Assembly (NCBI GenBank): GCA_024336345.1
Contig: JANFOG010000005.1
Span: forward strand, 1,240,001-1,304,000
Direction: 5' to 3'
DNA from: Mariannaea sp. PMI_226
Lineage: Eukaryota > Ascomycota > Sordariomycetes > Hypocreales > Nectriaceae
DNA: 64,000 bases
The position numbers and the translations under genes were made by a program. Position 1 is the stretch's first letter; every line of letters starts with the position of its first letter. Below, piece by piece: positions 21,912 to 33,350 of the stretch. The notes beneath the pieces were generated by a model. The model was not told the origin of the DNA, did not search any database, and saw only the letters and a program-made list of their open reading frames with translations.

Positions 21912-23278
21912 ATGGCTCCTTTCACCATCAAATGGGGTATCCTGGCCACTGGTGGCATTGCTGAATGTCAGTTTTCCTCTCCCATTAAGAAGATGTGTCT
22001 ACATCTATAGCTCCTCCTTCCTCACCTGATGATACCTTGGTATCTGAATAATGGCTTCGGATGGTCAACTAACTCCAACCCCCCACAGGCTTCTCCAAGG
22101 ATCTCCTGACCAACCCCGCCAGCCGAGATGTTCACGATGTCGCCCACGAGATTGTTGCTGTCGCCTCTTCCTCCTCAGCGGAGCGTGCAGCCGAATTCAT
22201 TAAGAAAATCGATGGACCTGCCTCCGCGAAGACCTATGGCTCGTACCATGAGCTCGTAGCTGACCCCAATGTCGACATCATCTACGTCGCCACCCCCCAC
22301 AGCCATCATTTCCAGAATGCTATGTTGGCCATCCAGGCTGGCAAGAACGTTCTCTGCGAGAAGGCCCTTACCGTCAATGCTTCCCAAGCTAAGAAGCTCA
22401 TCGAGGCTGCCAAGGAAAAGAATGTTTTCTTCATGGAGGCCGTCTGGACTCGATACTTCCCCCTCAGCATCAAGATCCGGGAGCTCATCAAGTCTGGTGC
22501 TATTGGCAACGTCTATAGAGTTTTGGGTGAGTTTTCTAACAGAGAATCAAAATAAATTTTGATGAAATCAACAAAGCTAACCATCTTCCATCTAGCCGAT
22601 CTCTCTTTCAACAGGGACCTTCCTAATGGAAGAATCGACTTCCCCGATTCCCACCGTATGGTCAACCCCGACCTCGCTGGCGGAGCTCTTCTCGATCTCG
22701 GCGTGTATTCCTTGACCTGGGTGTACCAGACTCTCTACCACACGAAGAGCGAGGAGGAGAAGGAAACCCCCAATGTCGTATCAGCCATCAACAAGTACGA
22801 CACTGGCGCCGATGAGATGACCAGCATCATCGTGCAGTTCCCCAAGTCCAAGGCTATGGGTATTGCTACTACCGCCCTCCGTGTCGGGACTGACCTCGAC
22901 GGGTTGTACACTGGCGGTCCTGCCATTCGCATCCAAGGCTCTGGTGGTGAGATCCAAGTCACTGGCCCTGCTTACCGACCTACCGAGTACAAGATCATCA
23001 AGAAAGACGGTAACGGCCACATTGAGACGGTGCAGGTCCCCATTCCTCAAGACCCTAGCCGTAACAACTGGGGCCACGGCATGTTCTGGGAGGCCGATGA
23101 GTGTGCTCGATGCCTGCGGGATGGCAAGAAACAGAGTGAGACCATGCCTTGGTCTGAGTCAATCCTCATCATGGAGACCATGGACTCCACCCTCCAACAA
23201 GGCGGTGTCACTTACCCCGAGGTAATTGCCACCGACGTTTTCGACCCCAACAGCCCCCTCAACACCAGCAGGAAATGA
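21912..23278 (+). CDS. Gfo/Idh/MocA-family dehydrogenase (D-xylose / dihydrodiol dehydrogenase type)
   Basis: Exons 21912-21966, 22089-22526 and 22596-23278, giving 391 residues. The family are NAD(P)-dependent dehydrogenases; the closest fungal members I know oxidise D-xylose to xylonolactone with NADP, and animal relatives are dimeric dihydrodiol dehydrogenases. The N-terminal Rossmann motif KWGILATGGIAE is cut by the first intron right after the glycines. Further signatures are DIIYVATPHSHH, GKNVLCEKALTVNASQA with the family's EK(A/P) lysine, and the C-terminal sheet with SHRMVNPDLAGGALLDLGVYSLTWV. It ends with DVFDPNSPLNTSRK. Introns are 122 and 69 nt, both with good donors. The exact substrate is inferred from overall likeness. 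Confidence 0.88.
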
Positions 23279-25952
23279 AGCCCTGTTTGATTGTTACCAT
23301 AATTAAAACGACAAGCATTGAGAAGAAGAATGGAAGCTTAAGGAGAAAGGAGGGGGTGCGAGAGGGGGGCTGAAAGTCCAAACCGTCTCCAAAGTCAACG
23401 CCCCCCTGAGGGGGGCTCCCCTCTCGCGACCACCGAGGCGACAGGATCATGGAAGCGAGGTGTACAGCAACGTGGGAGACTGGGGAGGGGGGAAGCCAGT
23501 TTGTTCTATTGAGCTGCAAGGGATCGCGATAGGTTCGCGGAGAGGCTGGAGATGCCGGGCGCTACAAGCAGTGGCGATGGAGAGTTCGCAGCAGATATGG
23601 CAGGGCGGGGAGATAATTAGAGACGTGATATGGGACCATTTTCAACGCCCAGTTGAGCTAGTTAATACTCCATACGACGATCATGAGTTCATAACAATCC
23701 CTGTTCGAAGCGGGCTAGGCCATGACGAGAAATCGTAACTCAAAATCCTTGCTCCAGGAACCCTCGCTTGGCCTTCGTTGTTCGTCACCTTGACGTTCGT
23801 AGTTACAGTTACTTCGTACGATTCATGAACCAAGACACCCCTATCAGCATACTAGTCCCAGTTTGCCCTGGAGAACCAACACACGCGAGGTGTCCGAGCG
23901 TTCTTCCCTTTCGTTTTGAGTCTACTCCAGAGGGCTCTAGCTGATTACCGTAAAGTCTCGGGTCCTTGCTGGGTGTCATCCACGCCGTTGAGCGAAAGGC
24001 GTGTATGTGAGTGTGTGTGTGCGTCCTTGTGGGTGCTGTGAGGCTCCAACTTCAGCCCGGCTGATCGGAGATGTCGTGCATGACGGCAACACGACACCCA
24101 TGTGCTGCGGATAAGGTCCCCCTTGTTGATTAGAAGTGTGGTGCTGTGATTTTGATACATGCTGAAATACTATGGTATGTAGTTTATCTGGGGGTGTACA
24201 GCCAGGGAACCCAGCGTGGCAAACATGGGAGAGGGCGATGAATGCCCAACCTTCAAAAACAGGGCATTGGCAGTACATGTGAAATAGGCCGGCAATGGCA
24301 ACGCACCATCCGACAAACAAACCAACAGGGACAAGGGCAACGGGGAATGACTGTCAGCGCCGCACGCCGCATCACGGGCAAGCCCAACCTCACTAATCTC
24401 ACAATTGGCGAAGTACTAAGGTAGCGGTGGCATCTTGCTACCCACTGACTTCACGGGTAGGTAGTATCGCAAGGTATCTGTATACTTGGCATAGACTCGG
24501 AACAACAACACCAACCACAAACAACCACACCCCCTCCCCTGAAGCTTTGGGACTTAGTAGTAGGTGAACCGCCGAAAAAAAAGCTCATGACGTGATGCTT
24601 GAAAAAAGAAAAATCTACGGGCGGGGAGATGGACTGTGCGGAACTGTGAGGTGATGCGGAGATAACATAGGGGGAGGTGAGCAAATCTGATGATGTGTGT
24701 GGAGATGAGAAACCAGCGATTGAGACCCTGAAATGTGACGTACTGGACCAATGGATTTGCAATTATGGTGATGATGACCTTGTTTCTGAGGCCTCGCATC
24801 ACCGCTCTCCGCACCGGTCATCCAATTATTTATCACCTGGCGTTCGGACCAGGTTGCAGATTGGGGCGGGAACCTTTCCGAGGGGTTCGTGGGCAAGGGC
24901 GTGGGTTGGATCTTGAATTGTGTTAGTCAACCAGGATAGAATCCCCCTGTGTTGTATGAGAGGGAGGGGTTGGGGGGGACTTTTTGTGCCCTTTTTATTT
25001 GACATGGGGAACATGTTAGAATGGCCAAAGCATGCGGCGGGGTGTATCAAACCTGATCAGTATATCCATGTCATTGCGAGTCGTTGTGTTTCGATGACGC
25101 TTGAATGCCTAATAACTAACCTAGCAATTTAGTGAGTAAATAAGGTATCAAGGTCAGGTTGTGTGTCTAGGTAGGTCCTTACGGGATGTATGTAGGTACC
25201 TAGGTAGCCGGTAGGGAGGTAGTTCAGAACCTTACACGACCATGTCACCCATTATTTTATTCATCCCCTCAAAAGCTTGGGCATACCCATAATACTTGTG
25301 CTAAATGAAGTTTTGTCAGCGGGACTTTTTTACATTCTTTAATGCCGTGCTATGTAAAAGAGAAAAAAAAAAAATGCATAGTGTACTCCGTACCTATCTA
25401 CCTAGGCACCACAAGCACTACTACCTTTAAATCCACGTCCCAAGCAGCAACTTTGCGAGGGCATAAATTGCAACTCCAGATCTTCAGCCTCGGACAAGAT
25501 TCAATTCGTCATGATGCAAAAAAAAAAAAAAGAAAAAGCCCTCAGACCGTTTTATCTAGACTAACTGATTCGCAACCGGTGTGACATGTGACGCTCAGAC
25601 AATCGTTCGTTCTCTTGGACCGTACTTTCCAATCCTTGCCTTCCTTCCTTGCCCCTCTCCTACCGCACCCCCCCTTCCAAAATAGGAAGACAACCAGAAG
25701 CGTCTGGTGGAAGGAGTAGACCCACATTTCCATTTTCCATCAAAGGCTATCTTGACAGGTTCTAGGGTATGTTGGTCAAACTACGTATTCTCTCCCACTG
25801 TTTTTTTGGGATATGCAGTGAGGGCAAGCAAGCAAACCAACATTCGCCATAAGCGCTGTACCTATATTCGATCAACGTTTTTCACATCCGTATCACAACC
25901 AACCCAACCCCGCTACCTCTGAGTCCATTCTAGACTAGAAGGGTCCCCAGCC
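23279..25952. other. Intergenic region, 2.7 kb
   Basis: No gene that I can support. It contains G- and C-rich homopolymer patches (23340-23420), A-runs (25366-25376, 25519-25532), a GT-rich patch near 24005-24030, and a cluster of taggta/tacctaggta units at 25165-25225. The right end, before 25953, should be the trm9 promoter and leader. Confidence 0.45.
25165..25225. repeat. Cluster of TAGGTA / TACCTA units
   Basis: The unit taggta or its complement tacctA occurs several times in 60 bp, including the palindrome-like taggtacctaggta. Related units recur at 25391-25402 and 54721-54735. Function unknown. Confidence 0.5.
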
Positions 25953-26798
25953 ATGGCGAGTAGTTCATCGGCGATGCCGGAGAACGGGCCGCAAACTGCT
26001 CCCGCCCAACCTCACCACGCCGCTGATGGGCATCAACCTCAGCATCAGGAGCAAGACGGATCGACTTCTGCATCTGAAGCGGCTCAGGCTGAGACATACG
26101 AGGCCACGCACGTGCACGCTGTCTACGAGGCCATCGCGCCGCACTTCTCTGCCACCCGCCACAAGCCCTGGCCCTTTGTCACCCAGTTTCTCAAGGCCCA
26201 ACCACCGGGCAGCGTCGGCCTCGATGTCGGCTGCGGCAATGGCAAGTACCTCCGCGTCAATCCTACCTTACACATGTTGGGCTCCGACCGCAGCGCATCC
26301 CTCGTCCGTCTAGCGTGGGAGGGCCCGTCACTATCCGTGAAAAAGCCAGCCGGAGAGGATACCGTTGCCAATGCCGGAGGCCGGGGCGATGTAGACCTTG
26401 CCGTTGCCGACGGCCTTGACCTTCCCTATCGTCAGGCAGCCGCTGATTTTGCCATTTGCATTGCCGTTATCCACCATCTCTCCACCGTGGAGCGTCGACG
26501 GGAGGCTATCACCAAACTTTTGGACTGCGTACGCCCCCGGGATGGCCGTGTGCTGGTGTACGTTTGGGCTCTGGAGCAATCATCCAGCCGCCGTGGCTGG
26601 GATGAAAATAGCGAACAGGACACGCTTGTCCCCTGGGTGATGAAGACGCCCCAGGGCCAGGGTGAGACATACCAGCGCTACTATCACTTGTACCGCAAGG
26701 GTGAGCTGGAAGAGGACGTTCTGGGAGCTGGGGGGGTTGTTGAGGAGAGCGGCTATGAGAGAGATAATTGGTGGGTGATATGTAGTAGACCATCGTGA
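25953..26798 (+). CDS. trm9: tRNA (carboxymethyluridine-34) methyltransferase Trm9
   Basis: A single exon of 281 residues, about the length of yeast Trm9. Trm9, with the small partner Trm112, uses S-adenosylmethionine to complete mcm5U at the wobble position of certain tRNAs. The first ~45 residues are a low-complexity Gln/His/Ala-rich lead. The family core follows: VYEAIAPHFSATRHKPWPFV, the SAM-binding GLDVGCGNGKYL near residue 89, the acidic VADGLDLPY, and IAVIHHLSTVERR. The C-terminal part has QRYYHLYRKGELEEDV and DNWWVIC. The ATG at 25953 has a suitable context (gccatggcg) and no better start lies downstream before the core. The neighbours are not functionally related. Confidence 0.93.
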   Translation: MASSSSAMPENGPQTAPAQPHHAADGHQPQHQEQDGSTSASEAAQAETYEATHVHAVYEAIAPHFSATRHKPWPFVTQFLKAQPPGSVGLDVGCGNGKYLRVNPTLHMLGSDRSASLVRLAWEGPSLSVKKPAGEDTVANAGGRGDVDLAVADGLDLPYRQAAADFAICIAVIHHLSTVERRREAITKLLDCVRPRDGRVLVYVWALEQSSSRRGWDENSEQDTLVPWVMKTPQGQGETYQRYYHLYRKGELEEDVLGAGGVVEESGYERDNWWVICSRPS

Positions 26799-27852
26799 GA
26801 TATGCCTTCCCGATATAGTAAAAATGAAACCGAAAAGAAAAGGCTAGATACATGTTTCCTTTGTAGGGGACATAGGAGAAAAAAAAACCCCATCCAAAAC
26901 TAGAGCCGAAGCATGTTGGAGATACCAAGCATGAAGTTAATATGCATTGAAAAATTCATGTGAGGACGGCACTCATTGGCACATTTTTCAATTCTCATCT
27001 CAAACTTAGTAGTTGTACAACTCTCCCTCTCTTGTTTGTCAGCTTTGATCTGGTCTATCAGAAATACAAATTCCAAACATTTTCTTCTTTCCCACGAGGT
27101 GGGTGTCATCCCACCTCCTATTCCAACCCATGTCTGCCTTTTTTGTCCACAATTTATCCATTTTCATCTCATAACCTATATCCTTAGAAGAAGTACACAA
27201 TTCTGAATAAACCCTATAAGACAATGAATTTTTTCTTTTTGGGAGGAGGTGGGGAGGGCATTTTCATATCTGCCTTCTTCTGTCCGTCCTCCTTCTAGCC
27301 ATTCATCAATTACCAGTCAACGAAAACAGAACAGAAAATAAAAAGAAAAGAAAAAAGAAAAATCATACTGAAAACAAAGATAAGAAATCGAAGATGATAA
27401 CAGGCCAAAAAAGATTCCAGCAAGTATTTTTTAGTTTTGTATCACAAGGAAAATGCCAACAATATCATCCTTCGCTTTCATTTCTTTCATACCCATTCCG
27501 TCCTCCATCCTTGCCGAGAATGCCGACTTTGTTGTACGATATGTAGGTCGAATCCGAAAAATAACAGTCAAAAGACTTGCTCCCTATTCAAAAAGGAAAT
27601 CCCATTTTCTCCGCCCTCCAAGTTTATCCTCGTCCTTATGCAAAAACCCATAGGTGTGTGTATGTGCGTTTCGTGGCCACATTCCTGCTCCTAGTAGAAA
27701 AACTCATATTTCGCCGCTTCGTGTCGCTCGCTATCCCAAATCAGCCATGGTTTTCAAACATGGCTGATGCTGCCCAAACAAAATCAAGTCCAACTCCTTG
27801 TTCGCCCACGATCTCCTTCAGATGTTGTAATGCCACGAGAAGGATTGGTAAC
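26799..27852. other. Convergent 3' region, trm9 / Myb-SANT gene
   Basis: About 1 kb between two stop codons. It holds A-rich runs (27325-27365) and T/C-rich runs consistent with two 3' untranslated regions. No coding frame supported. Confidence 0.5.
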
Positions 27853-29342
27853 TCATGCCATGCGTCGTCGGTGGGTTGACTCCCTCTGAATGCGGTCGGG
27901 GCTCGCTCGTCGCTTAGATCCAGTTGTTTCCATAGAGTAACCGGCGAGCGTTGGTAGGAGTGGCGCTGGAGGTGCTTGGGCAGTCATGGGGATGTTGGGA
28001 ACTCCCGCGGGAGTGCTGTAGGGACTAACACCGGTAGTAAGCTCAGCAACCCCTGGAAGGAGTCCTCCCCCTCTAGGAGGAGGTTGGTTTTGAATAGGAG
28101 CTAGTCCAGGACCTGGCACGTAATGGACTTCCTGTAGGTCGCCCATGGGCATCGGAGGAGGAGGTGGAGGAGGAGGGATAGAATCGCGGCGGGCGACGAG
28201 AGACCGGCCAGGTACGACAGCCATAGTCTGGGGTCGATTGTAGAGCGTTCGAGGAGAGGGAGCTCCCAAACTCCCCTGAGACTGCGAGTGAGCATGGCTG
28301 CGAGAAGGCGAGTTTCTATGGTTGGTGCTGTTATCGACATTGACTGAAGCGAGAGAGAAAGGAATCACTCCAGCTCGGCGCGCCATATCAGATTCCCCAA
28401 GTTGCCAGTGCATGGCCTCAGCTGCTCGCCATGGGACAGCCATTTCTTCCGCAACTTTTGCCCACATCTCTGGCTTAAACCTGTAGCCCCATAGTTAGCA
28501 TCTCAGCCAGGAAAATGAAGCTTGGAATAAGTTGTACAACGTTCAGAAACAAGATCCCAGTAGCTGACCAAGGCTTCCGAGTTGCAATGTGAGTCGTCCT
28601 TACCTTTCGTAGAGCCTTGCGAGCTTGTTCTTGCGCTCCTCATCCCACTCACTTCGTCGTTCGAGGTAGTTCTGATAATGGAGACGACAACTAATCGCAC
28701 TCCGGCCAGGGAGGCGCTTCGAGATATCCTCCCACTTCATCCCACCCCCTCGGAGCTCGATGATTAGAGCATCTTCCTCCGGAGACCACTTACTCTGCTT
28801 CTTCACGGGCTGATCTGAAGTGTGAGGAGGCATGTTGCGCCTTGCTGCTGACATTGGGGGTGCAGGAGCTACGGGGGGCACAACATGCACAGCTGGCCGA
28901 GTTGAAGCAGGAGAGACCTTGATCGGGTGTGGTTGAGGGCCAGAGATTAGTGGAGGAGCTGGAGTCGAAATTGGTGCACGTCCGGGGGCGAGAGCTGTGG
29001 GAGGAGGAATATGGTAAACTTGAACTTGGCGAGGCGGTGAAACAGACGACTCATCAGAGTCCGGACTCTTGAGGAGAGCGGCGATATCCACGGTGATAGC
29101 CGGTGTGCCCGATCTGCCCACACGGGGACCGTTTGCATAGGAGCGCGGAGCGCGCACCAGGTCGAGACGGTCCTGCGCTCCCGCGATAGACGGCAACTCT
29201 GCCCGCAGGAGGCAGAGCGGAGTCTCGCTCTTGAGTTGGGCCAGCTCGGCGACTCGTACCGGATTTGTTCTACAACTGGCTTTGGAGTGGCTTCGAGAAG
29301 CCTCGCGTCGTCCAACAACGCTTGTGTGTAATCAAAACACAA
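27853..29342 (-). CDS. Myb/SANT-domain DNA-binding protein, N-terminus unresolved
   Basis: The supported exons are about 29260-28604 and 28480-27853, joined by a 123-nt intron that splits an Arg codon (donor GTAAGG, acceptor CTACAG). The Myb-like part begins KKQSKWSPEEDALIIELRGGG and continues through ISKRLPGRSAISCRLHYQNYL; a second SANT-like helix set spans the intron (ARLYER|FKPEMWAKVAEEM). Flanking regions are Pro/Ser-rich, with an uninterrupted proline run. I infer a nuclear transcription regulator. The long frame has no ATG before the Pro-rich region: it runs back to a TGA near 29331. The first in-frame ATG (in PPMSAARRN, about 28853) would still keep the Myb domain. A second frame at 29342-29262 reads FDYTQALLDDARLLEATPKP and would join the main frame if one base were added near 29259-29262. 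The start shown is the outer limit of this evidence. Confidence 0.7.
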
Positions 29343-30360
29343 CAGAAAACACTTGAGGTCGTGGCTATGTTACAGGCAGCGCCTTGGATGAAGATGGAGA
29401 TGAGCGATGGATAGAGAGAGGGCACAAATGCAGAGCACCTCGTGTTGGAGAATGGTGGTCTGAGAAGTGTCCAGGGGTCCTTTGTTGTGAGATGATAAGA
29501 TACCCGAGGAATCTAGGAAGCTGGGAGCTCTAGAATGCTTGCTTTCTGGATGTGGTAGCCTGGCTTGTTAAGGGCTTATGGATGAATTAGGCGCCAAAGG
29601 AGTCCGGTCAAGGTTGATATCTAGAGAAGAGAGCAGAGGAGGAAACGAACCCTGTCTCGGGAGGTGGCAGTCAAGGCAGTTTAGATGATGAAGCGTGGCT
29701 CGTCGTGAATGAAGAAGGCAGACACGGTTATGATTGGTGATCTTCAGGACCTAATCAACCAATAGGCGCAGATGACGAGCTCGACGAGGCAGAGCAGATT
29801 GGAGGGCGCCAAGGGGGGGGCAAAATCAAAAGGACCAGGATGAGGTTTGTTATCTTCTGTGCAGATTCAGGCCTCTACCGGATGCAAGGCAGGAAGCAAT
29901 GGCGAAGGCGAGAGAGATGTCGTTGGGCTGAAAAGGATGTTGGAGAGAGGAGTTGACAGGCCGCCAGGAAGAAGAAACGGTCGGTAGTGGTGGCTGTAGT
30001 AGTAGTAGAAGTAGTAGTAAGGTAAGGTAGGGTAGGTATGCAATAGCAGAAGCCTAGGAGGAGCCTCAGGCGCGGACCCACGTTTCGGGATGTGCCAGTG
30101 GTTGATGGGGGTGGGAGTTGAGAACTCGAGACACAGGGAGGGAGGATGAGGCGAAGAAGCTAAGAGGAAGCTACGTTACGTAGGTGATGCTGTACTCAGT
30201 ACGCAGGACTGTACTCCATACATGCGCTGCACTTGATGAAAGAGACGAGAAGGGGGGGGGAGGGGAGAAGCGAGGAAAAAAAGAAAAGAAAGCTTGGTCC
30301 GAGGGAACTGGTTTTGATGGTTGTCGAGAAGAGGTTCCAGTTGCCAATGTGCGCAGTGCA

Positions 30361-30515
30361 AGTGCCAGTGTCAGTCAGTGCCCGTCAGTGTCGGTGTCAG
30401 TGTCAGTGTGAGCTGTGCGCTGTCGAAGGAGGCGCACGACGTAACGGTGGGGAGGGAAGCGCAGCAGAAGCACCAGCAGCAACACCAGCAGCACCAGCAG
30501 CAGAAGCAAACCAGG
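30361..30515. repeat. Tandem CAGTGT and CAG/CCAG simple repeats
   Basis: Two adjacent low-complexity patches: imperfect cagtgt units at 30361-30412 and agcagcagaagcaccagcag-type triplets at 30466-30515. They lie about 1 kb upstream of the Myb/SANT gene and are not in a supported coding frame. Confidence 0.7.
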
Positions 30516-33323
30516 GTGTAAGAGCGTAATCAGACGCCCCTCATCAGCCTGGCTCTTGGCTCTTAGCTCTTAGCGGGCAGGGCTGGAACAGGACTGAACA
30601 GCTACAGATTCCTTGACTATCTTAACAGGAAGCCGAGGGCTATAATGGATGAGCTTGAGGGAATGGAATCCCCAAGCCCAAGTGCAAACCGAGCGTTTAG
30701 AGCCGTTCGGAACGGCTAAGCAGCTAGACACCAACAGGGGTGGGTGGAGGGGGGCGTGAACCTGAACAAGACCACCCATGGCAGTGTTATTCTAACTGCA
30801 CGCACAGCAACAGGGGAGGGGGAGGTGGGAGGAGAGGGGGAGGGGAGGGCGTGTGGATTATGTGATGATGGATGCCATACCATGTACTTTGTACAAAAAG
30901 AAGCAAGCCAACTTAATCCAATGCACGTTCCAAAGTGGACAGACGGGAGCGTGGAGTCATTTATGTTTGGCAATTAAGTTACTTGGAGCTCATCGACTGG
31001 CTTGAGATTGACGATGAAGACCACCGCCTGCCTGCCTGCGGGTATTTTTCGTCACGTACAAATGTTTTGTTTCTATTTGCACACTGTTTCTACTCATTAG
31101 CGAAGAAAGAACAGATAAGACGTAAGAAGGAGGGCATAGAGAAAGATAGGAAGCAAAGGATAGCAACCAAAGATCCAAGAAAAGAAACTATGTAGTAAGG
31201 AGCCCCCAAAATATTATGTCAATCACCCAACCCTTAATACCAACACGACGTGCGGTAGTGAACCCTTCCCCCCTCCCCCTTCCCTTCTATTCATAACATA
31301 ATCCAGGTTCATTTCAGCTCATTTATCAAATCCGTTACGTCCCAAGTTCCTTTTTACTTGTTCCTGAGTGTCGGGGGACAAGAATAACTTCTTTCGCCCC
31401 CTCCCGTTGGCGCGCCGCCTCGCCTCATTGACGGCGCCAAACCAGCCCCAAAAAAGCCCACGACGACGATGGCCTCAACCATGATCGGTTCCCTAGTCAG
31501 GCAAGGCCCGAGAAAAAAAAACATAGTGTACATGTCATACTAGTTGCCGGCAAGTGGTAACTCAATAAAAAGTCGGTCTCAAAATTTGCAACGGGTATAT
31601 ACTTGGGGGTCCTGGGTGGTCCTTGGCATCGTTGTCAGTTCTGGATGGCCTGGCACTAATTACTACGTCCAAGCAAGCACACTACACGCCCCCCTCCCCA
31701 AACCCGGCATGTTGAGTTTTCACGCCCCTCCCACATCCAGGGCATGGTTGGGTTGAACGATTCGATCTTCGCATGGGACAATCCGCCTTCCCGGCTCCGA
31801 TTTTTTCATCTGGATGCTGGGGCACGGAAGGGTTTAGGAAAAGGCTGGCATCGTGTATGGACGGATGCGGAGGGTGTCGGGCGGCGAGTGAGGCTTGTTT
31901 TGTGTTGTCCGTTTGCCTGGGTAATTCTCTGTAATGTAAGGCATGCACGTATGAATGGATGGATGAATGGCTGGATACCGTTTGTTGCTGTGCAGTGTAT
32001 TGCCACGACACGACTTATGCATCAGTCCCATCAATCTGGGCTTGTTTACGGAGTAGGCGACAATGTCTTCTCTAAAGACCTTCTTCGTGGTTCTGGAACT
32101 GTACAGCCAGGAACTATTTTTTTTTTTGGTTCTTCTGGCCGCCACGGACTTATTCACTCACTCACTCATTTATCGCTCACCTCAGTTCTCAGTTGTGTTA
32201 GATACCCCAGCCCGGCACACTGTCTCATTGCTGGCCTCAAATTCGAGGGTTGATGCCACGGGTTTCCCAAAGTACTGGGGTTCAATCCCGGATGTATCAT
32301 GGGAATTTGCAGGCGCCTTGCAACCCACCCTCGATCATCAGCAGCCCCCCCCCCTGGTAGGCCGGAGATGGACCAAGAGCGCACGCATCCGTGGACCGTG
32401 GAGAATTGGATCATGGAGAATGGGGCAGCAGCCGTGCCAAATAATGGCGCAAGGGAGGTTGCTTCCAACACGACGACAACACCCGAGGCGTTCGCACGAA
32501 CCACCTAGTTCGAGGCAAGTCGGTAAGTCATTGACAATGTGTTACTCGGAACATTGGACTGGGGTTTCCATCCTGTAGAGCTTCTGCCATTGATAAGAAG
32601 AATGGCGGTGGGAGAACTGCACAGCCCAGAGAAAGCAATAGCAAATGAGTGGAAGTTGCGGTTAGGGTTTCCAAAATATTTTCCAGCTGCCAGAAACGAG
32701 CTTGATAACAAAGGAGATTGGTCTTTTTCACAAAAGTCTTGACGAGGACCTGTCCTGTCCAGTGTAAGAGGGCTTGCGGATCTCTGACAGGCTTAGTGGT
32801 GTGAGCAACAGAATGGCTTGTCACCAATCTCTTGCTTGGGCGCACTAACACGGCCAGGAACGCCCCGGAAAGCGAAGCCAGTCGGCGGCAAGCGTGGAGA
32901 AGATGTGACATGGATGTTTCGACCAGTGGAGAACTCTTCAAGGCACATACATATGTGCAGTATTGAATGTTGAATGTCATCTGGGCCCCCGCCAGAGGGT
33001 GATAAGTTAAGTTAGTGATGGATGTGCGAAGGTGATGACCGAGACGCTGGCTGTATTAGTTATTGTGCACGCGGCCATGAAGCTTTGCCTCATCTTGCCT
33101 GGCAGGAAAGGGTAGAGAGGCGTCATCATTTCTCCACCGCCTTGTCTTCTTTTCAGGCCGCGACTCATATGATGATAAAACCAAGGCTGGAGGATGTTTG
33201 ATACTGAGTCGTGATACTAATGCGGCGTGCAAAAACATGGATATGTAGCACCAGAGTATAACTACTGCAACACTGCACAACGCAACACACAGCATCGTAT
33301 CGGCCACCGGAGACTACACATCT

Positions 33324-33350
33324 AAAAAAAAAAAAAAAAAAAAAAAAAAA
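33324..33350. repeat. 27-nt poly-A run
   Basis: An uninterrupted run of A between tct and ccagttcg. It could be a homopolymer tract or the end of a reverse-transcribed insertion; no target-site duplication was seen by eye. Confidence 0.8.

Noticed and set aside
23460..23738. 92-codon plus-strand frame after the dehydrogenase gene
   Set aside because: GTG start, weak codon bias, and no family content; it lies in the 3' flank.
32260..32305. T-arm-like sequence ctggggttcaatcccgg, possible tRNA
   Set aside because: No A box or matching acceptor stem about 70 nt upstream.
33056..33307. 83-codon minus frame with a hydrophobic start
   Set aside because: Isolated, starts with GTG in the long form, no splice partners; likely chance.
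33324..33350. Poly-A run as the tail of a LINE or SINE insertion
   Set aside because: No flanking target-site duplication or element body could be recognised by eye.
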